From an archaeon (GTDB lineage: Archaea; Thermoplasmatota; Thermoplasmata; Methanomassiliicoccales; Methanomethylophilaceae), in contig JAKSHX010000008.1 of assembly GCA_024399155.1 (NCBI GenBank), forward strand, positions 1 to 35,760: DNA of 35,760 nucleotides. The letters are read 5' to 3'. Position 1 is the stretch's first letter, and the number at the start of each line of letters is the position of its first letter. This document shows positions 8,229 to 15,669 of the stretch, one piece after another. Both the position numbers and the translations under genes were made by a program. The notes beneath the pieces were generated by a model. That model did no database searches. It saw only the letters and a list, made by a program, of their open reading frames with translations, and was not told the origin of the DNA.

Positions 8229-9488
8229 TCAAACTACTAAAATCACAGAACTAAAAGGTGTTATAACAGCCATTAAAATGAAAGTACCAACAATATCCAT
8301 AATCGACGATGTGATGGGTATGCAGTGATCGTCCGGATTAAGATGAAATTTGATTGTAACTATAGCTACATAATACGAGAGAAAATTGATTACCGTCGTT
8401 GTAAGTATTCCCGCAAGAAGCATGGTACCAATTAGAAGAACGCAATCTAAGGTGACAGACAAGATGACAGGCCAAAAGATAAACACCGTAGATCCGATGA
8501 ATACAAAAGTTATAAGCGCCAGCACATATATGATGGCAAAGTTTTTCCAAACTTCTTTCGACGGTATAGTTGCAGTGTCAATGGTACCTAAATGGAGCAT
8601 CGAACTGAGTCTTGAAGTTAACATACCTGATAATGCGTTTCCCGCGTTGAGGAACGCAGGCAGTAAAACCAGAACCAGAAGTACTTTATGTCTAGTCAAC
8701 GAGTTAGTTTCAGTCTCAATAATTACACCTGCTAATACCTCGAGTAATATGCATACAACAAGCACAGGTGTAGATTGTATAACAATTCTTTTTGCCTCAT
8801 CCATCCTCTTTCTTTTATAAGTTTTTCTCATAAAAATGAGAATAGTAACTACTGCTGTAATAATCAGTAGGACAATACATGCAACACGGGTAAATAGTTC
8901 ATCACATCCTTCGCACATAATTGTCGCGATGTGGATCATCGGGATTGTAGTAATGTCCCCAACAACCGCAATGAGTGGTGCGGTGATATTATCTACATCC
9001 CAATCTCTCTTATAGCCCTCATAAGCAATGGCAATGTTAAATGCCATTACTATCATTCCAGCAAGTAGCCCTCCTACTAATGAGATGAATGTAAACCCGA
9101 AAACATCAAGGGTACACTTGAAAAATCTATCCGATATTACCCAGCCAATAACACCCATTATTGCTGATAATAGAAGTGTAAGTGTCAGCGTACCCTCGAT
9201 ATTGGATCTTAAGACACTATTTTTTTTAAATGTCATTTGAAAGGTACCCATATGCATAGATGTACCGATACGGCTACCCATCGCTCCAAAAATGTTACCA
9301 CGCATCCCTATCGCGCAGTAAATCATGATCATCATTCCATGAATCGTTGCGATAGTTTCTTCCATCGCAGTGAGAAAAAAACCAGCTACCAGGTCAGTGA
9401 TAGCAGCGATTGTCAAAGCTATGAGCCCCATCACAAACACCGACTTATTGCAGGCAAAAAATTTGTCGGGTTTGTTTATCAAACTCAT
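8229..9488 (-). CDS. MgtE/SLC41-type divalent cation transporter, two tandem domains
   Basis: This 419-residue integral membrane protein carries two copies of the MgtE membrane domain and lacks the cytoplasmic N and CBS domains of bacterial MgtE. Repeat 1 contains RGNIFGAMGSRIGTSMHMG and DNITAPLIAVVGDITTIP. Repeat 2 contains AFLNAGNALSGMLTSRLSSM and PDDHCIPITSSIMDIVGTF. The acidic or polar D-x-x-x-x-P-x-x motif on each pore helix is the cation-site signature of the SLC41 family. The likely substrate is Mg2+, moved across the cytoplasmic membrane. It is divergent from two PhoU/TrkA-C regulators, a pairing also known in other archaea, which suggests they control cation transport. A TATA box at about 9534-9545 predicts a leader of only about 25 bases. 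Confidence 0.88.
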   Translation of the reverse strand: MSLINKPDKFFACNKSVFVMGLIALTIAAITDLVAGFFLTAMEETIATIHGMMIMIYCAIGMRGNIFGAMGSRIGTSMHMGTFQMTFKKNSVLRSNIEGTLTLTLLLSAIMGVIGWVISDRFFKCTLDVFGFTFISLVGGLLAGMIVMAFNIAIAYEGYKRDWDVDNITAPLIAVVGDITTIPMIHIATIMCEGCDELFTRVACIVLLIITAVVTILIFMRKTYKRKRMDEAKRIVIQSTPVLVVCILLEVLAGVIIETETNSLTRHKVLLVLVLLPAFLNAGNALSGMLTSRLSSMLHLGTIDTATIPSKEVWKNFAIIYVLALITFVFIGSTVFIFWPVILSVTLDCVLLIGTMLLAGILTTTVINFLSYYVAIVTIKFHLNPDDHCIPITSSIMDIVGTFILMAVITPFSSVILVV

Positions 9489-10086
9489 AAAATCACATCA
9501 CTACATCATTCATTCCGACACCTAAAGAGCATAACTTATATAAAAAAAAGGTCCAGAACTTTTAGAGAAGACAAGTGGCATTCATGTTCAGACTGCTGTA
9601 ACCAATGACTGAAATCACGTGTATACAAATGTGGCATCATCAGAATTTTATAAAATTTCTATACGTCACATCATTAATTACTATGTTTATCGAATTCAAT
9701 TTTCTTATAATCGAAGTCAGTGCTCTAGAACAAATGTGTCGTCAGTCACAAAATGAAAATAATACGTAGTAAACAAAGATCACTTTTTTGCACAATGCTT
9801 GTTGTGTTATCAGTGGAATAGCGTAGAAATTTTAAACAGCCAAAACTACTTTACCAGTTAATATATTAATCTTTAATGAAATGTAGAAATTATAGCGTTA
9901 ACGTGACTTAATCCGTTTCTATCTATAAACGCGCGTACGAACACTATTGTGGTGGTTTATTTTATATAGAGTTAATTAATAATACAACACAGTTAAGTTA
10001 ATTATGCAAACGATCGCATTGTTAATCAACCCAAACGACTCGAATAGCAGCGGCCGTGTAAGCGTACCTGATCGAAGGGGCACTCA
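9489..10086. other. Divergent regulatory region between the MgtE-type gene and the PhoU/TrkA-C pair
   Basis: This 598-bp region holds the leftward TATA box TTTTATATAAG (9534-9545, read on the minus strand). Rightward TATA-like elements occur at 9960-9969 (TTTTATATAG) and 9972-9983. The right end contains the 28-codon ORF listed separately. A 54-codon plus-strand frame at 9605-9769 has a hydrophobic stretch but no supporting evidence. The rest is AT-rich without recognised features. Confidence 0.45.
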
Positions 10087-10090
10087 ATGA
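10004..10090 (+). CDS. Short leaderless ORF overlapping the start of the PhoU/TrkA-C gene
   Basis: ATG at 10004 opens a 28-codon frame, starting MQTIALLINPND and ending in RRGTQ. Its TGA at 10088-10090 overlaps the ATG of the next gene (10087) in an ATGA arrangement. A TATA-like TTAATTAATAAT lies at 9972-9983, about 26 bp before the ATG, so the ORF could be translated from a leaderless mRNA. A G-rich GAAGGGG within its 3' end can act as the ribosome binding site for the downstream gene. No homology is recognised. It could be a coupling or sensing leader peptide for cation control, a small protein, or chance. Confidence 0.4.
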   Translation: MQTIALLINPNDSNSSGRVSVPDRRGTQ

Positions 10091-10728
10091 GTGATAATTC
10101 CGGTGAATATCTTAGCCTTGACAGTATAAACATGACTGTTCGAGAAATTTTGACAGAGATGAAGGACAAGTCCGAAGTTATTGTGGACCTCGCGTATGCC
10201 TCGTTGATGTATGATAGTCGCGATATGGCAGACAAAGTCAGCGAAATTAAGGATGATATAGAGGATTTGAAATACGCAATACGTGTGAAAACTCTTGTAG
10301 CAGCGAGAACTATTGATGATGCAAAACAATTATCAGGAATTCTCCAGGTAGCATCAGCTGCTGATAGAATCTCCCAGTCAGCAGGGGAAATAGTAAAACT
10401 TCTTGATATTCCAGCAGAAAAGAGACTGTTTATTAATAACATCATAAAAGAGGCCGATGAGAAATTTCGAAGAATCCGCATTTTAAACGGGTCGGATATG
10501 GTTGGAAACACTATTGGGAAACTTGCCATCGAATCACTTACTAGCGCAAGAGTAATTGCAATTAAAAATCGTCATGGGTGGATATACGATCCTGGCGGTG
10601 ATATCAAGATCCACGCAGGAGACGACATAATAGTTCGTGGATTTGATGATGGTTTCGATCGCCTTGTCGAATATGCAAATGGAAAAAAGCCCTGGGAGTT
10701 CTCTAAGGATAGTGAGGCTGATGAATAA
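10087..10728 (+). CDS. PhoU domain and TrkA-C (RCK_C) domain regulatory protein
   Basis: The 213-residue protein has an N-terminal helical PhoU-like domain of about 130 residues, with the MADKVSEIKDDIEDL heptad-like helix. A C-terminal RCK_C (TrkA-C) domain follows from about 140, showing the MVGNTIGKLAIES segment and GGDIKIHAGDDIIVRG. TrkA-C domains bind small ligands and gate or regulate ion transporters. In archaea this architecture is usual next to cation transport genes. It probably acts as a cytoplasmic regulatory subunit, here perhaps for the divergent MgtE-type transporter (inference). The ATG at 10087 follows GAAGGGG and an in-frame upstream TGA at 10069. Its end overlaps the paralogue by 8 bp. 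Confidence 0.85.
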   Translation: MSDNSGEYLSLDSINMTVREILTEMKDKSEVIVDLAYASLMYDSRDMADKVSEIKDDIEDLKYAIRVKTLVAARTIDDAKQLSGILQVASAADRISQSAGEIVKLLDIPAEKRLFINNIIKEADEKFRRIRILNGSDMVGNTIGKLAIESLTSARVIAIKNRHGWIYDPGGDIKIHAGDDIIVRGFDDGFDRLVEYANGKKPWEFSKDSEADE

Positions 10729-11293
10729 GGTAGAATCAATGCTTCTCGAACTCAAAGATACGTCTGAATTTATGGTCGATCTTGCATATTCCTCATTGCT
10801 TTACAATAATGCAGAAATTGCCGAAGAAGTTCTATTTCTTAAAACAAAAATGGATGATTTAAGCAATCAGATTCAACAATACATTGAGAATACCGGGAAG
10901 GAACATCCTGATGAAATTACAAAATTTACATTCATTCTTAGATTGCAAATGGCGATAGAAGAGATTGCAAATGCTGCAACATCCATCGCAGATGTTGTCT
11001 TGAGAGGATTAGGAGAACATCCTGTTATTCAGATGAGCATTCAAGAATCTGAAGCTACAATAGAGGTAGCTACCGTTGCCGGAGAATCTAGTTTGGTGGA
11101 CAAAACTCTCGGAGAAAAGGCTCTAGGAAGTCGTACTGGTATGTATGTGATGGCAATTAAACGCGGAAATCAATATGTCTATGGGCCAGGGAAGGATTCA
11201 AAAATATCACTTGGAGACACCCTTATAGCGAAAGGGCCTAAAGAGAGCGCTGACCATTTCATCAATATAGCGAAAGGTACTGAAAAGTTATGA
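10721..11293 (+). CDS. Second PhoU domain and TrkA-C domain regulatory protein
   Basis: This 190-residue paralogue of the preceding gene has the same order: a PhoU-like helical domain (ELKDTSEFMVDLAYSSLLYN aligns with EMKDKSEVIVDLAYASLMYD of the first protein) and an RCK_C domain from about 120 (LVDKTLGEKALG, then DSKISLGDTLIAKGP). The ATG at 10721 overlaps the end of the first gene (ATGAATAA), so the two are translationally coupled and likely form a hetero-oligomer. Sequence similarity points to tandem duplication with divergence. A longer frame starting at 10637 is not used because it would overlap the first gene heavily and add non-homologous residues. Confidence 0.84.
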   Translation: MNKVESMLLELKDTSEFMVDLAYSSLLYNNAEIAEEVLFLKTKMDDLSNQIQQYIENTGKEHPDEITKFTFILRLQMAIEEIANAATSIADVVLRGLGEHPVIQMSIQESEATIEVATVAGESSLVDKTLGEKALGSRTGMYVMAIKRGNQYVYGPGKDSKISLGDTLIAKGPKESADHFINIAKGTEKL

Positions 11294-11477
11294 TGACATC
11301 ACAAAATATTGTTGGTCTATAAGGCAGGATTGTCTGCTTTGATGAAAAACATCCCTATTTTAAGATATCCCCCTTTTGTTGCTAATTAACGGCTGCCTTT
11401 ATACAGCAGTGCTATGGGACATTAGATATTAACGTGGATAAACAACACCCTATAGATTGAATACGAAGGAACACGAT

Positions 11478-11482
11478 AAAAA
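11478..11482 (-). terminator. Poly-T terminator of tRNA-Gln
   Basis: A run of five T on the minus strand begins two bases after the encoded CCA end. Archaeal RNA polymerase typically terminates at such T-runs. Confidence 0.5.
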
Positions 11483-11483
11483 T

Positions 11484-11559
11484 TGGTAGCCTCGTGCAGA
11501 TTTGAACTGCAGTCCTCAGATCCAGAGTCTAAGATGATTGACCACTACACTACGAGGCT
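11484..11559 (-). tRNA. tRNA-Gln (CTG anticodon), CCA encoded
   Basis: The minus strand folds into a cloverleaf. The acceptor AGCCTCG pairs with CGAGGCT. The D arm has a GTG/CAT stem. The anticodon stem TTAGA/TCTGA encloses the loop CTCTGGA with anticodon CTG, which reads CAG. The T arm is TGCAG-TTCAAAT-CTGCA. The discriminator is A and a genomic CCA follows. There is no intron. A TATA-like element lies at 11584-11594, about 28 bp upstream. Confidence 0.93.
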
Positions 11560-11986
11560 ATTCATCACACTATCACTGTTTTCTTTTAATATGTTTCGAT
11601 TTTTATTCACACAATGTTATATGTATTGCATAAATTACACGATAAATCCTCTTTCAATAACACAAAAGCCAACATCGATTATTCGGTATAAATATGAAAT
11701 TATACACTTTGCTATAGAGATGTACCGCCAAAGTAGGCTACCGACCAAATCCATATATTTGATCTTTAAGCTAGCCAAGTTCTATGTTTATACTTTATCG
11801 ATTACCGATGCAATATCCATTTCACTATATTCAAGTAGACTGTTTCTAGTCCATCTATAATCGTAAACATTTATACCACGCACCACTTATACTGCATCCG
11901 ACGCAAATCTTTCCGACATGAGCAGTATCCATGACATCATACAACATTGTCAACTCTTTCAAATTTTGAAAATAATCAACAAATGG
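11560..11986. other. Intergenic region between tRNA-Gln and adk, with possible coding remnants
   Basis: A tRNA promoter element (TTTAATATG on the plus strand, about 11585-11593) sits at the left edge. On the minus strand, the frame 11635-11886 is open for 84 codons except for two close stops (11788-11790 and 11782-11784). It contains protein-like pieces such as YDYRWTRNSLLEYSEMDIAS and MDLVGSLLWRYISIAKC. A second frame directly behind adk (11855-11986) reads MLYDVMDTAHVGKICVGC and ends in TAG. Neither can be assigned, and both may be decay products or chance. Confidence 0.3.
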
Positions 11987-12619
11987 TTAGTCTATCAACA
12001 CTTTCTTAATGTTAGCGAAAACATCATTAATGGTACCATCATCGCCTCTCACAGTAACAAGCTTACCATTCCTTGAGTAATAGTCAATAAGTGGAAGAGT
12101 GCTTTCACGGTAGACATTTAGTCTGTTCATGATGACTTCTTCTTTGTCATCATCCCTTAAGCAGAGTTTTGTACCACATACGTCGCATATGCCGTCTTTT
12201 TTTGGAGGGTTATTAACAAGATGGTATACGATATCACATTTAGGGCATGAACGTCTCTCTGTAAGCCTTTTTACGAGTACATTGTCAGGGACATCAATAT
12301 TAATCACAAGATCTATATCTGCGATCGCCGATAAGGCATCGGCCTGTTGTATAGTTCTTGGATATCCATCAAGAAGAAATGCACCGGATATCTCTGCAAT
12401 TTTTTCCTTCATTATCCCAATTATGATATCGTTTGGAACGAGGTTACCTTCATCCATATACTTTTTAGCTTGCTTCCCAAGTTCTGTACCATTTCTAACT
12501 GCTTTACGAAGCATGTCTCCGGTCGAAAGTGATGTAAAACCGAGCTTGTTACTTATGATCTTTGCCTGCGTTCCCTTTCCTGCACCGGGTGGTCCAAGGA
12601 GGACAATTTTAGACTTCAT
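11987..12619 (-). CDS. adk: Adenylate kinase
   Basis: The 210-residue enzyme interconverts ATP plus AMP and two ADP. The P-loop GPPGAGKGT is at 9-17, the AMP-binding STGDMLR at 32-38 and DGYPRT at 84-89. The lid carries four cysteines (C125-x2-C128 and C145-x2-C148), the zinc-lid form of the bacterial-type enzyme. Many archaea instead use the AdkA type; the AdkB-type found here is usual in Thermoplasmata and several Euryarchaeota. The ATG at 12619 is chosen because it places the P-loop at the usual distance; an in-frame ATG at 12637 would add six residues. Its own promoter is probably the AT-rich segment near 12651-12665. Confidence 0.93.
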   Translation of the reverse strand: MKSKIVLLGPPGAGKGTQAKIISNKLGFTSLSTGDMLRKAVRNGTELGKQAKKYMDEGNLVPNDIIIGIMKEKIAEISGAFLLDGYPRTIQQADALSAIADIDLVINIDVPDNVLVKRLTERRSCPKCDIVYHLVNNPPKKDGICDVCGTKLCLRDDDKEEVIMNRLNVYRESTLPLIDYYSRNGKLVTVRGDDGTINDVFANIKKVLID

Positions 12620-12637
12620 GGTTCCAGACCATCTCAT

Positions 12638-13199
12638 TCTTTGTTGTTTTTTGTATTAAGTTTATGCTGCCTCTTCTGGCTGTTAATTATCAACAGATTA
12701 TTCCTCATCCAATCAAAATTAAAACCCATCTCCGGCACACAGAAACCTCATAGACCTATGAGCATTTAAAAGTAATATTTATTCATTATGGTTGTGACAC
12801 CAAATACCATCAATTTTTCATGTGCCACGAAACTTCTATATGTCATGCTGGAGACTGAACCTGTCATATGAGATTACCTTTCTTATTCTGGTTGATGATC
12901 ATCAACCGAAAGAACAATCCAGCGCACTTTATCCTTATAATACAGAAATACAAACCTATCTTTTATTAGCGCATGTTTAATGTCAAAGTCGTTTAATAGC
13001 GAAAGATACCCGTACAGTGACTAGACACCAATATCTCTCCTCTGTAGCTATATCTGCTAAAAGTTAAATATGTGACTTCTTCAAAATGAGTATATTTTGC
13101 GGCCAGACTACACATCTATCAAACATAATTTTTCAGTTGACAATTCACAGGCTCAATTATTTAACTGCAATTGTTGTTGTCAGCGCCGGTGCCTGTACG
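12638..13199. other. Intergenic region between adk and the FAD oxidase, with two palindromes
   Basis: This AT-rich region contains an interrupted palindrome CTCATAG-AC-CTATGAG at 12747-12762 and a perfect 18-bp palindrome GGTTGATGATCATCAACC at 12890-12907. Neither is followed by a T-run, so operator sites are more likely than terminators. A TATA-like ATTATTTAA (13155-13163) lies ahead of the preferred GTG start of the oxidase. The alternative in-frame ATG at 13086 also lies here. No other gene is supported. Confidence 0.45.
12890..12907. promoter_or_regulatory. Perfect 18-bp palindrome, possible operator
   Basis: GGTTGATGATCATCAACC is identical to its reverse complement. It lies about 290-310 bp before the preferred start of the oxidase and about 270-290 bp upstream of adk. 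Perfect palindromes of this length are typical binding sites of dimeric helix-turn-helix regulators. Its regulator and target are unknown. Confidence 0.4.
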
Positions 13200-14636
13200 G
13201 TGGAACAGAATATCATAGACCAGGTTGAAAAAGCAGTCGGAACGGATGGATATTCAGTGAGGTTTGCAGATCTTTACACATATGGGTTTGATGCGTCGAT
13301 ATTTCATACTACTCCCGATATAGTTATACAACCTCGATCTACGGAGCAAGTATCAGAGATCATGAAGATTGCTAATGCTAATAGAATACCTGTGGTTCCT
13401 AGAGGAGCAGGGACAGGATTATGTGGTTCGGCAGTACCCATTAAAGGTGGAATCGTTATGGATATGAGTCGAATGAATAAGGTCCTAAATGTCAGTATAG
13501 GTGACCTCTGGGTAGATGTGCAGGCAGGGTGTGTATACAACGCGCTCAACGAGGAACTAAGTAAATATGGATTCTTTTTTCCATGTTCACCTGGTTCAGC
13601 TGAGGTGGCAGAGATTGGAGGGATGGTTGCTACAAACGCATCAGGTATGAGGGCCATCAAATATGGTGCCACTAGAGACTTTATCTTAGGATTGACGTTT
13701 GTAAAAGCAGATGGAGAGATTGTCCGCGCGGGAACGAAAACCATCAAGGACGCATCAGGATATCAACTAGCACGTTTACTTTGTGGAAGTGAAGGCACAT
13801 TAGGAATTATTACTGAAGTAACGCTTAGACTTACTACCAAACCTCATGCATCAGCATCCGTTCTTATTTCATTCGATTCAGTATTTGACGCTGGAAGATG
13901 CATATCAGCTATCATTGCTAAACCATTAATACCCGCATCATGTGAATTACTCGATAGCGTTTCAATAGATGCAGTGAACAAATCACAAGGTAGTCCATTA
14001 CCTAATGCCAAGGCACTGATAATCGTGGAATGTGATGGGGAATCAGAGCAAGTTGATAGAGACATTGTTGCAATCGTTAAAATAGCTAAGGAAGTTGGTT
14101 GTAAAACCATCACACCAACTCATGATAAGAAGCAGATTGCTACCTGGACATCTGCAAGAAAATCTATCATGACGTCATTGTCAGCGTTGAAACCCGGATT
14201 TTCTTCTGTTTCATTAGCTGATGATATGGGCGTACCTGTGTCTAAAATACCAGATGCAGTCATGTCATACCAAAAAATTGCAGACAAGTATAAAGTTGTA
14301 ATAGCTACGTACGGCCACGCTTCAGATGGAAATCTTCATACAAAAATGCTTTTGGATCCTCTCAACAAGGATGATTGGGATAGAGGTGTAAAAGCCGTCA
14401 ATGAGATTTTCGATGTAACACTCGCACTTGGTGGAACAGTCTCTGGAGAACACGGAATAGGAATTTCAAAAACACTTAATTTTCAAAAGGAGAGAGCATC
14501 TGCATTGTCATCTATTAGGGCAATTAAGAAAGCGATGGATCCAAATAATATACTAAATCCAGGTAAAATTGATCAATGGGAAGGTTGTATGTTAGGAAAA
14601 ATACCTCTTAGATATCCATGTAAAGAATATATGTGA
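13200..14636 (+). CDS. FAD-linked oxidase, glycolate oxidase/D-lactate dehydrogenase GlcD family
   Basis: The 478-residue protein belongs to the VAO-type flavoproteins that oxidise 2-hydroxy acids such as glycolate or D-lactate. The N-terminal FAD-binding_4 domain shows PRGAGTGLCGSAVPIKGGIV and later GSEGTLGIITEVTLRL. The C-terminal FAD-oxidase_C domain shows ATYGHASDGNLHTKMLLDP and GGTVSGEHGIGISK near the end. The GTG at 13200 gives the N-terminus normal for the family. An in-frame ATG at 13086 would add 38 residues that look unlike the family. Such proteins usually work with an iron-sulfur CCG-domain partner (GlcF or HdrD-like), which is not next to it here. The electron acceptor and substrate are therefore unknown. 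Confidence 0.86.
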   Translation: MEQNIIDQVEKAVGTDGYSVRFADLYTYGFDASIFHTTPDIVIQPRSTEQVSEIMKIANANRIPVVPRGAGTGLCGSAVPIKGGIVMDMSRMNKVLNVSIGDLWVDVQAGCVYNALNEELSKYGFFFPCSPGSAEVAEIGGMVATNASGMRAIKYGATRDFILGLTFVKADGEIVRAGTKTIKDASGYQLARLLCGSEGTLGIITEVTLRLTTKPHASASVLISFDSVFDAGRCISAIIAKPLIPASCELLDSVSIDAVNKSQGSPLPNAKALIIVECDGESEQVDRDIVAIVKIAKEVGCKTITPTHDKKQIATWTSARKSIMTSLSALKPGFSSVSLADDMGVPVSKIPDAVMSYQKIADKYKVVIATYGHASDGNLHTKMLLDPLNKDDWDRGVKAVNEIFDVTLALGGTVSGEHGIGISKTLNFQKERASALSSIRAIKKAMDPNNILNPGKIDQWEGCMLGKIPLRYPCKEYM

Positions 14637-14977
14637 AGTTATCTGCTTCCCCTGTATTTTTGTTCATAAATCTTTAGTGTTATTTTAGGGTGTTTACTAG
14701 AACCAACTATTTATTTACGGTTATGCTGGGCCTCCAGCAATTCATCTTTCGAATCAACAATTGCACAATAACAAACTTCTCAGAAATTGTTCAGTGATTA
14801 AATAAGTATTTACATTTGTTACAAAAATAACATACAATTAAAAGTAATATTAAATCAAGACCAAATCGAATCAATCAGATGTGAATCAACAAGTTTAAAA
14901 TGTCCGGCATACCACCCAACCAATCTTTTATTCAGCAATAGTGACGTGAAAAATCATAACCAAATAGATTGCCTACT
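14637..14977. other. Intergenic region between two convergent genes
   Basis: The oxidase gene and the M50 protease gene converge here. A small hairpin TGCTGG-GCCT-CCAGCA lies at 14724-14739, and several T-rich runs occur near 14655-14690. These may end transcription. No gene is visible. Confidence 0.45.
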
Positions 14978-15628
14978 TTAAACACTAGTTTTTAGGAAGA
15001 ACAATAAAGCGGCAGCGGTCATAATCATTACTGCATATATTCGAATATCCCACTTGAAGACTTTCAATCCATCGAGATTCAAGATAGGAATGAGATTAAA
15101 GAATGCCAAAAAAGAGTTTAACATTGCTACACAATAAAGTACAATTGCGAATAGCTCGGTGGAAGAGATCATACACAGAATTGTCGCCATGTATCCAATG
15201 ACAATATTTACTACAGGACCTGCTGCGCTAATTTTTCCGTACACTTCTTTTGTCAAGTTGTCGCCGTAAATGTAGACCGCGCCAGGCGCAGCCAAAAGCA
15301 ATCCAATACACGATGATAAAATGCCAAGTACGAGACCCATTGGAAACATTCTAAATTCTGCCCACATACCATACCTTTGTGCAGTGAATTTATGTCCCAA
15401 TTCGTGAAACAAAAAACTGAAAATAATAAGTATGAATGATACACCTATCCAACAGAGAGTGTTTATTATCACATCATTACTAAATATCCTATTTTCATGA
15501 AAAATCAGAGTTGTGGCTACGGTAAGTGCAACTACCGCTATTGTCATATCTCTGATCTCTATCCTACTGAAGGTAGGCACTCCGTAATCGTTATTGATGT
15601 CAGCGTTGTCGTTTATACTCATTTGCAT
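14978..15628 (-). CDS. Site-2 protease-like membrane peptidase, M50 family
   Basis: The 216-residue membrane protein has the zinc-binding HELGH at 75-79 inside a hydrophobic helix, AAGPVVN at 135-141, and the third zinc ligand in NLDG at 184-187. These are the hallmarks of the compact archaeal M50B intramembrane metalloproteases related to SpoIVFB and S2P. Five to six hydrophobic segments are visible and there are no PDZ or CBS domains. It may release membrane-bound regulators or remove membrane protein remnants; the target is unknown. ATG at 15628 is used; a second ATG two codons later (15622) is equally possible. It is divergent from the CysH-like gene across only 41 bp. Confidence 0.87.
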   Translation of the reverse strand: MQMSINDNADINNDYGVPTFSRIEIRDMTIAVVALTVATTLIFHENRIFSNDVIINTLCWIGVSFILIIFSFLFHELGHKFTAQRYGMWAEFRMFPMGLVLGILSSCIGLLLAAPGAVYIYGDNLTKEVYGKISAAGPVVNIVIGYMATILCMISSTELFAIVLYCVAMLNSFLAFFNLIPILNLDGLKVFKWDIRIYAVMIMTAAALLFFLKTSV

Positions 15629-15669
15629 TTAGATTGTGGTTTAATATAATATAAAGTTTTTTCTGAGCC
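15629..15669. promoter_or_regulatory. 41-bp bidirectional promoter between the M50 and CysH-like genes
   Basis: The central TTTAATATAATATAAAG (15640-15656) contains TATA-like elements on both strands. Each lies roughly 22-30 bp from the start codon of its gene, so both transcripts would be leaderless or nearly so and the TBP sites would overlap. Only one direction might be served at a time. Confidence 0.45.

Noticed and set aside
9489-9545. Magnesium riboswitch ahead of the MgtE-type gene
   Set aside because: The TATA position predicts a leader of only about 25 bases, too short for a known Mg2+ riboswitch.
9237-9608. 123-codon plus-strand frame at the start of the MgtE-type gene
   Set aside because: It is antisense to the N-terminal transmembrane segments of the transporter and the promoter; the histidine- and serine-rich translation is an artefact of the opposite strand.
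9605-9769. 54-codon frame with a hydrophobic segment in the region right of the MgtE-type gene
   Set aside because: It has no convincing TATA spacing or ribosome binding site, and the length is within chance for this base composition.
11483-11860. 125-codon plus-strand frame across the tRNA-Gln locus
   Set aside because: It begins antisense to a clear tRNA gene, has no promoter or ribosome binding site, and its composition (rich in F, Y, I and S) matches AT-rich non-coding DNA.
12129-12659. Long plus-strand frame opposite adk
   Set aside because: It is the shadow of the adenylate kinase gene, which has complete catalytic motifs on the minus strand.
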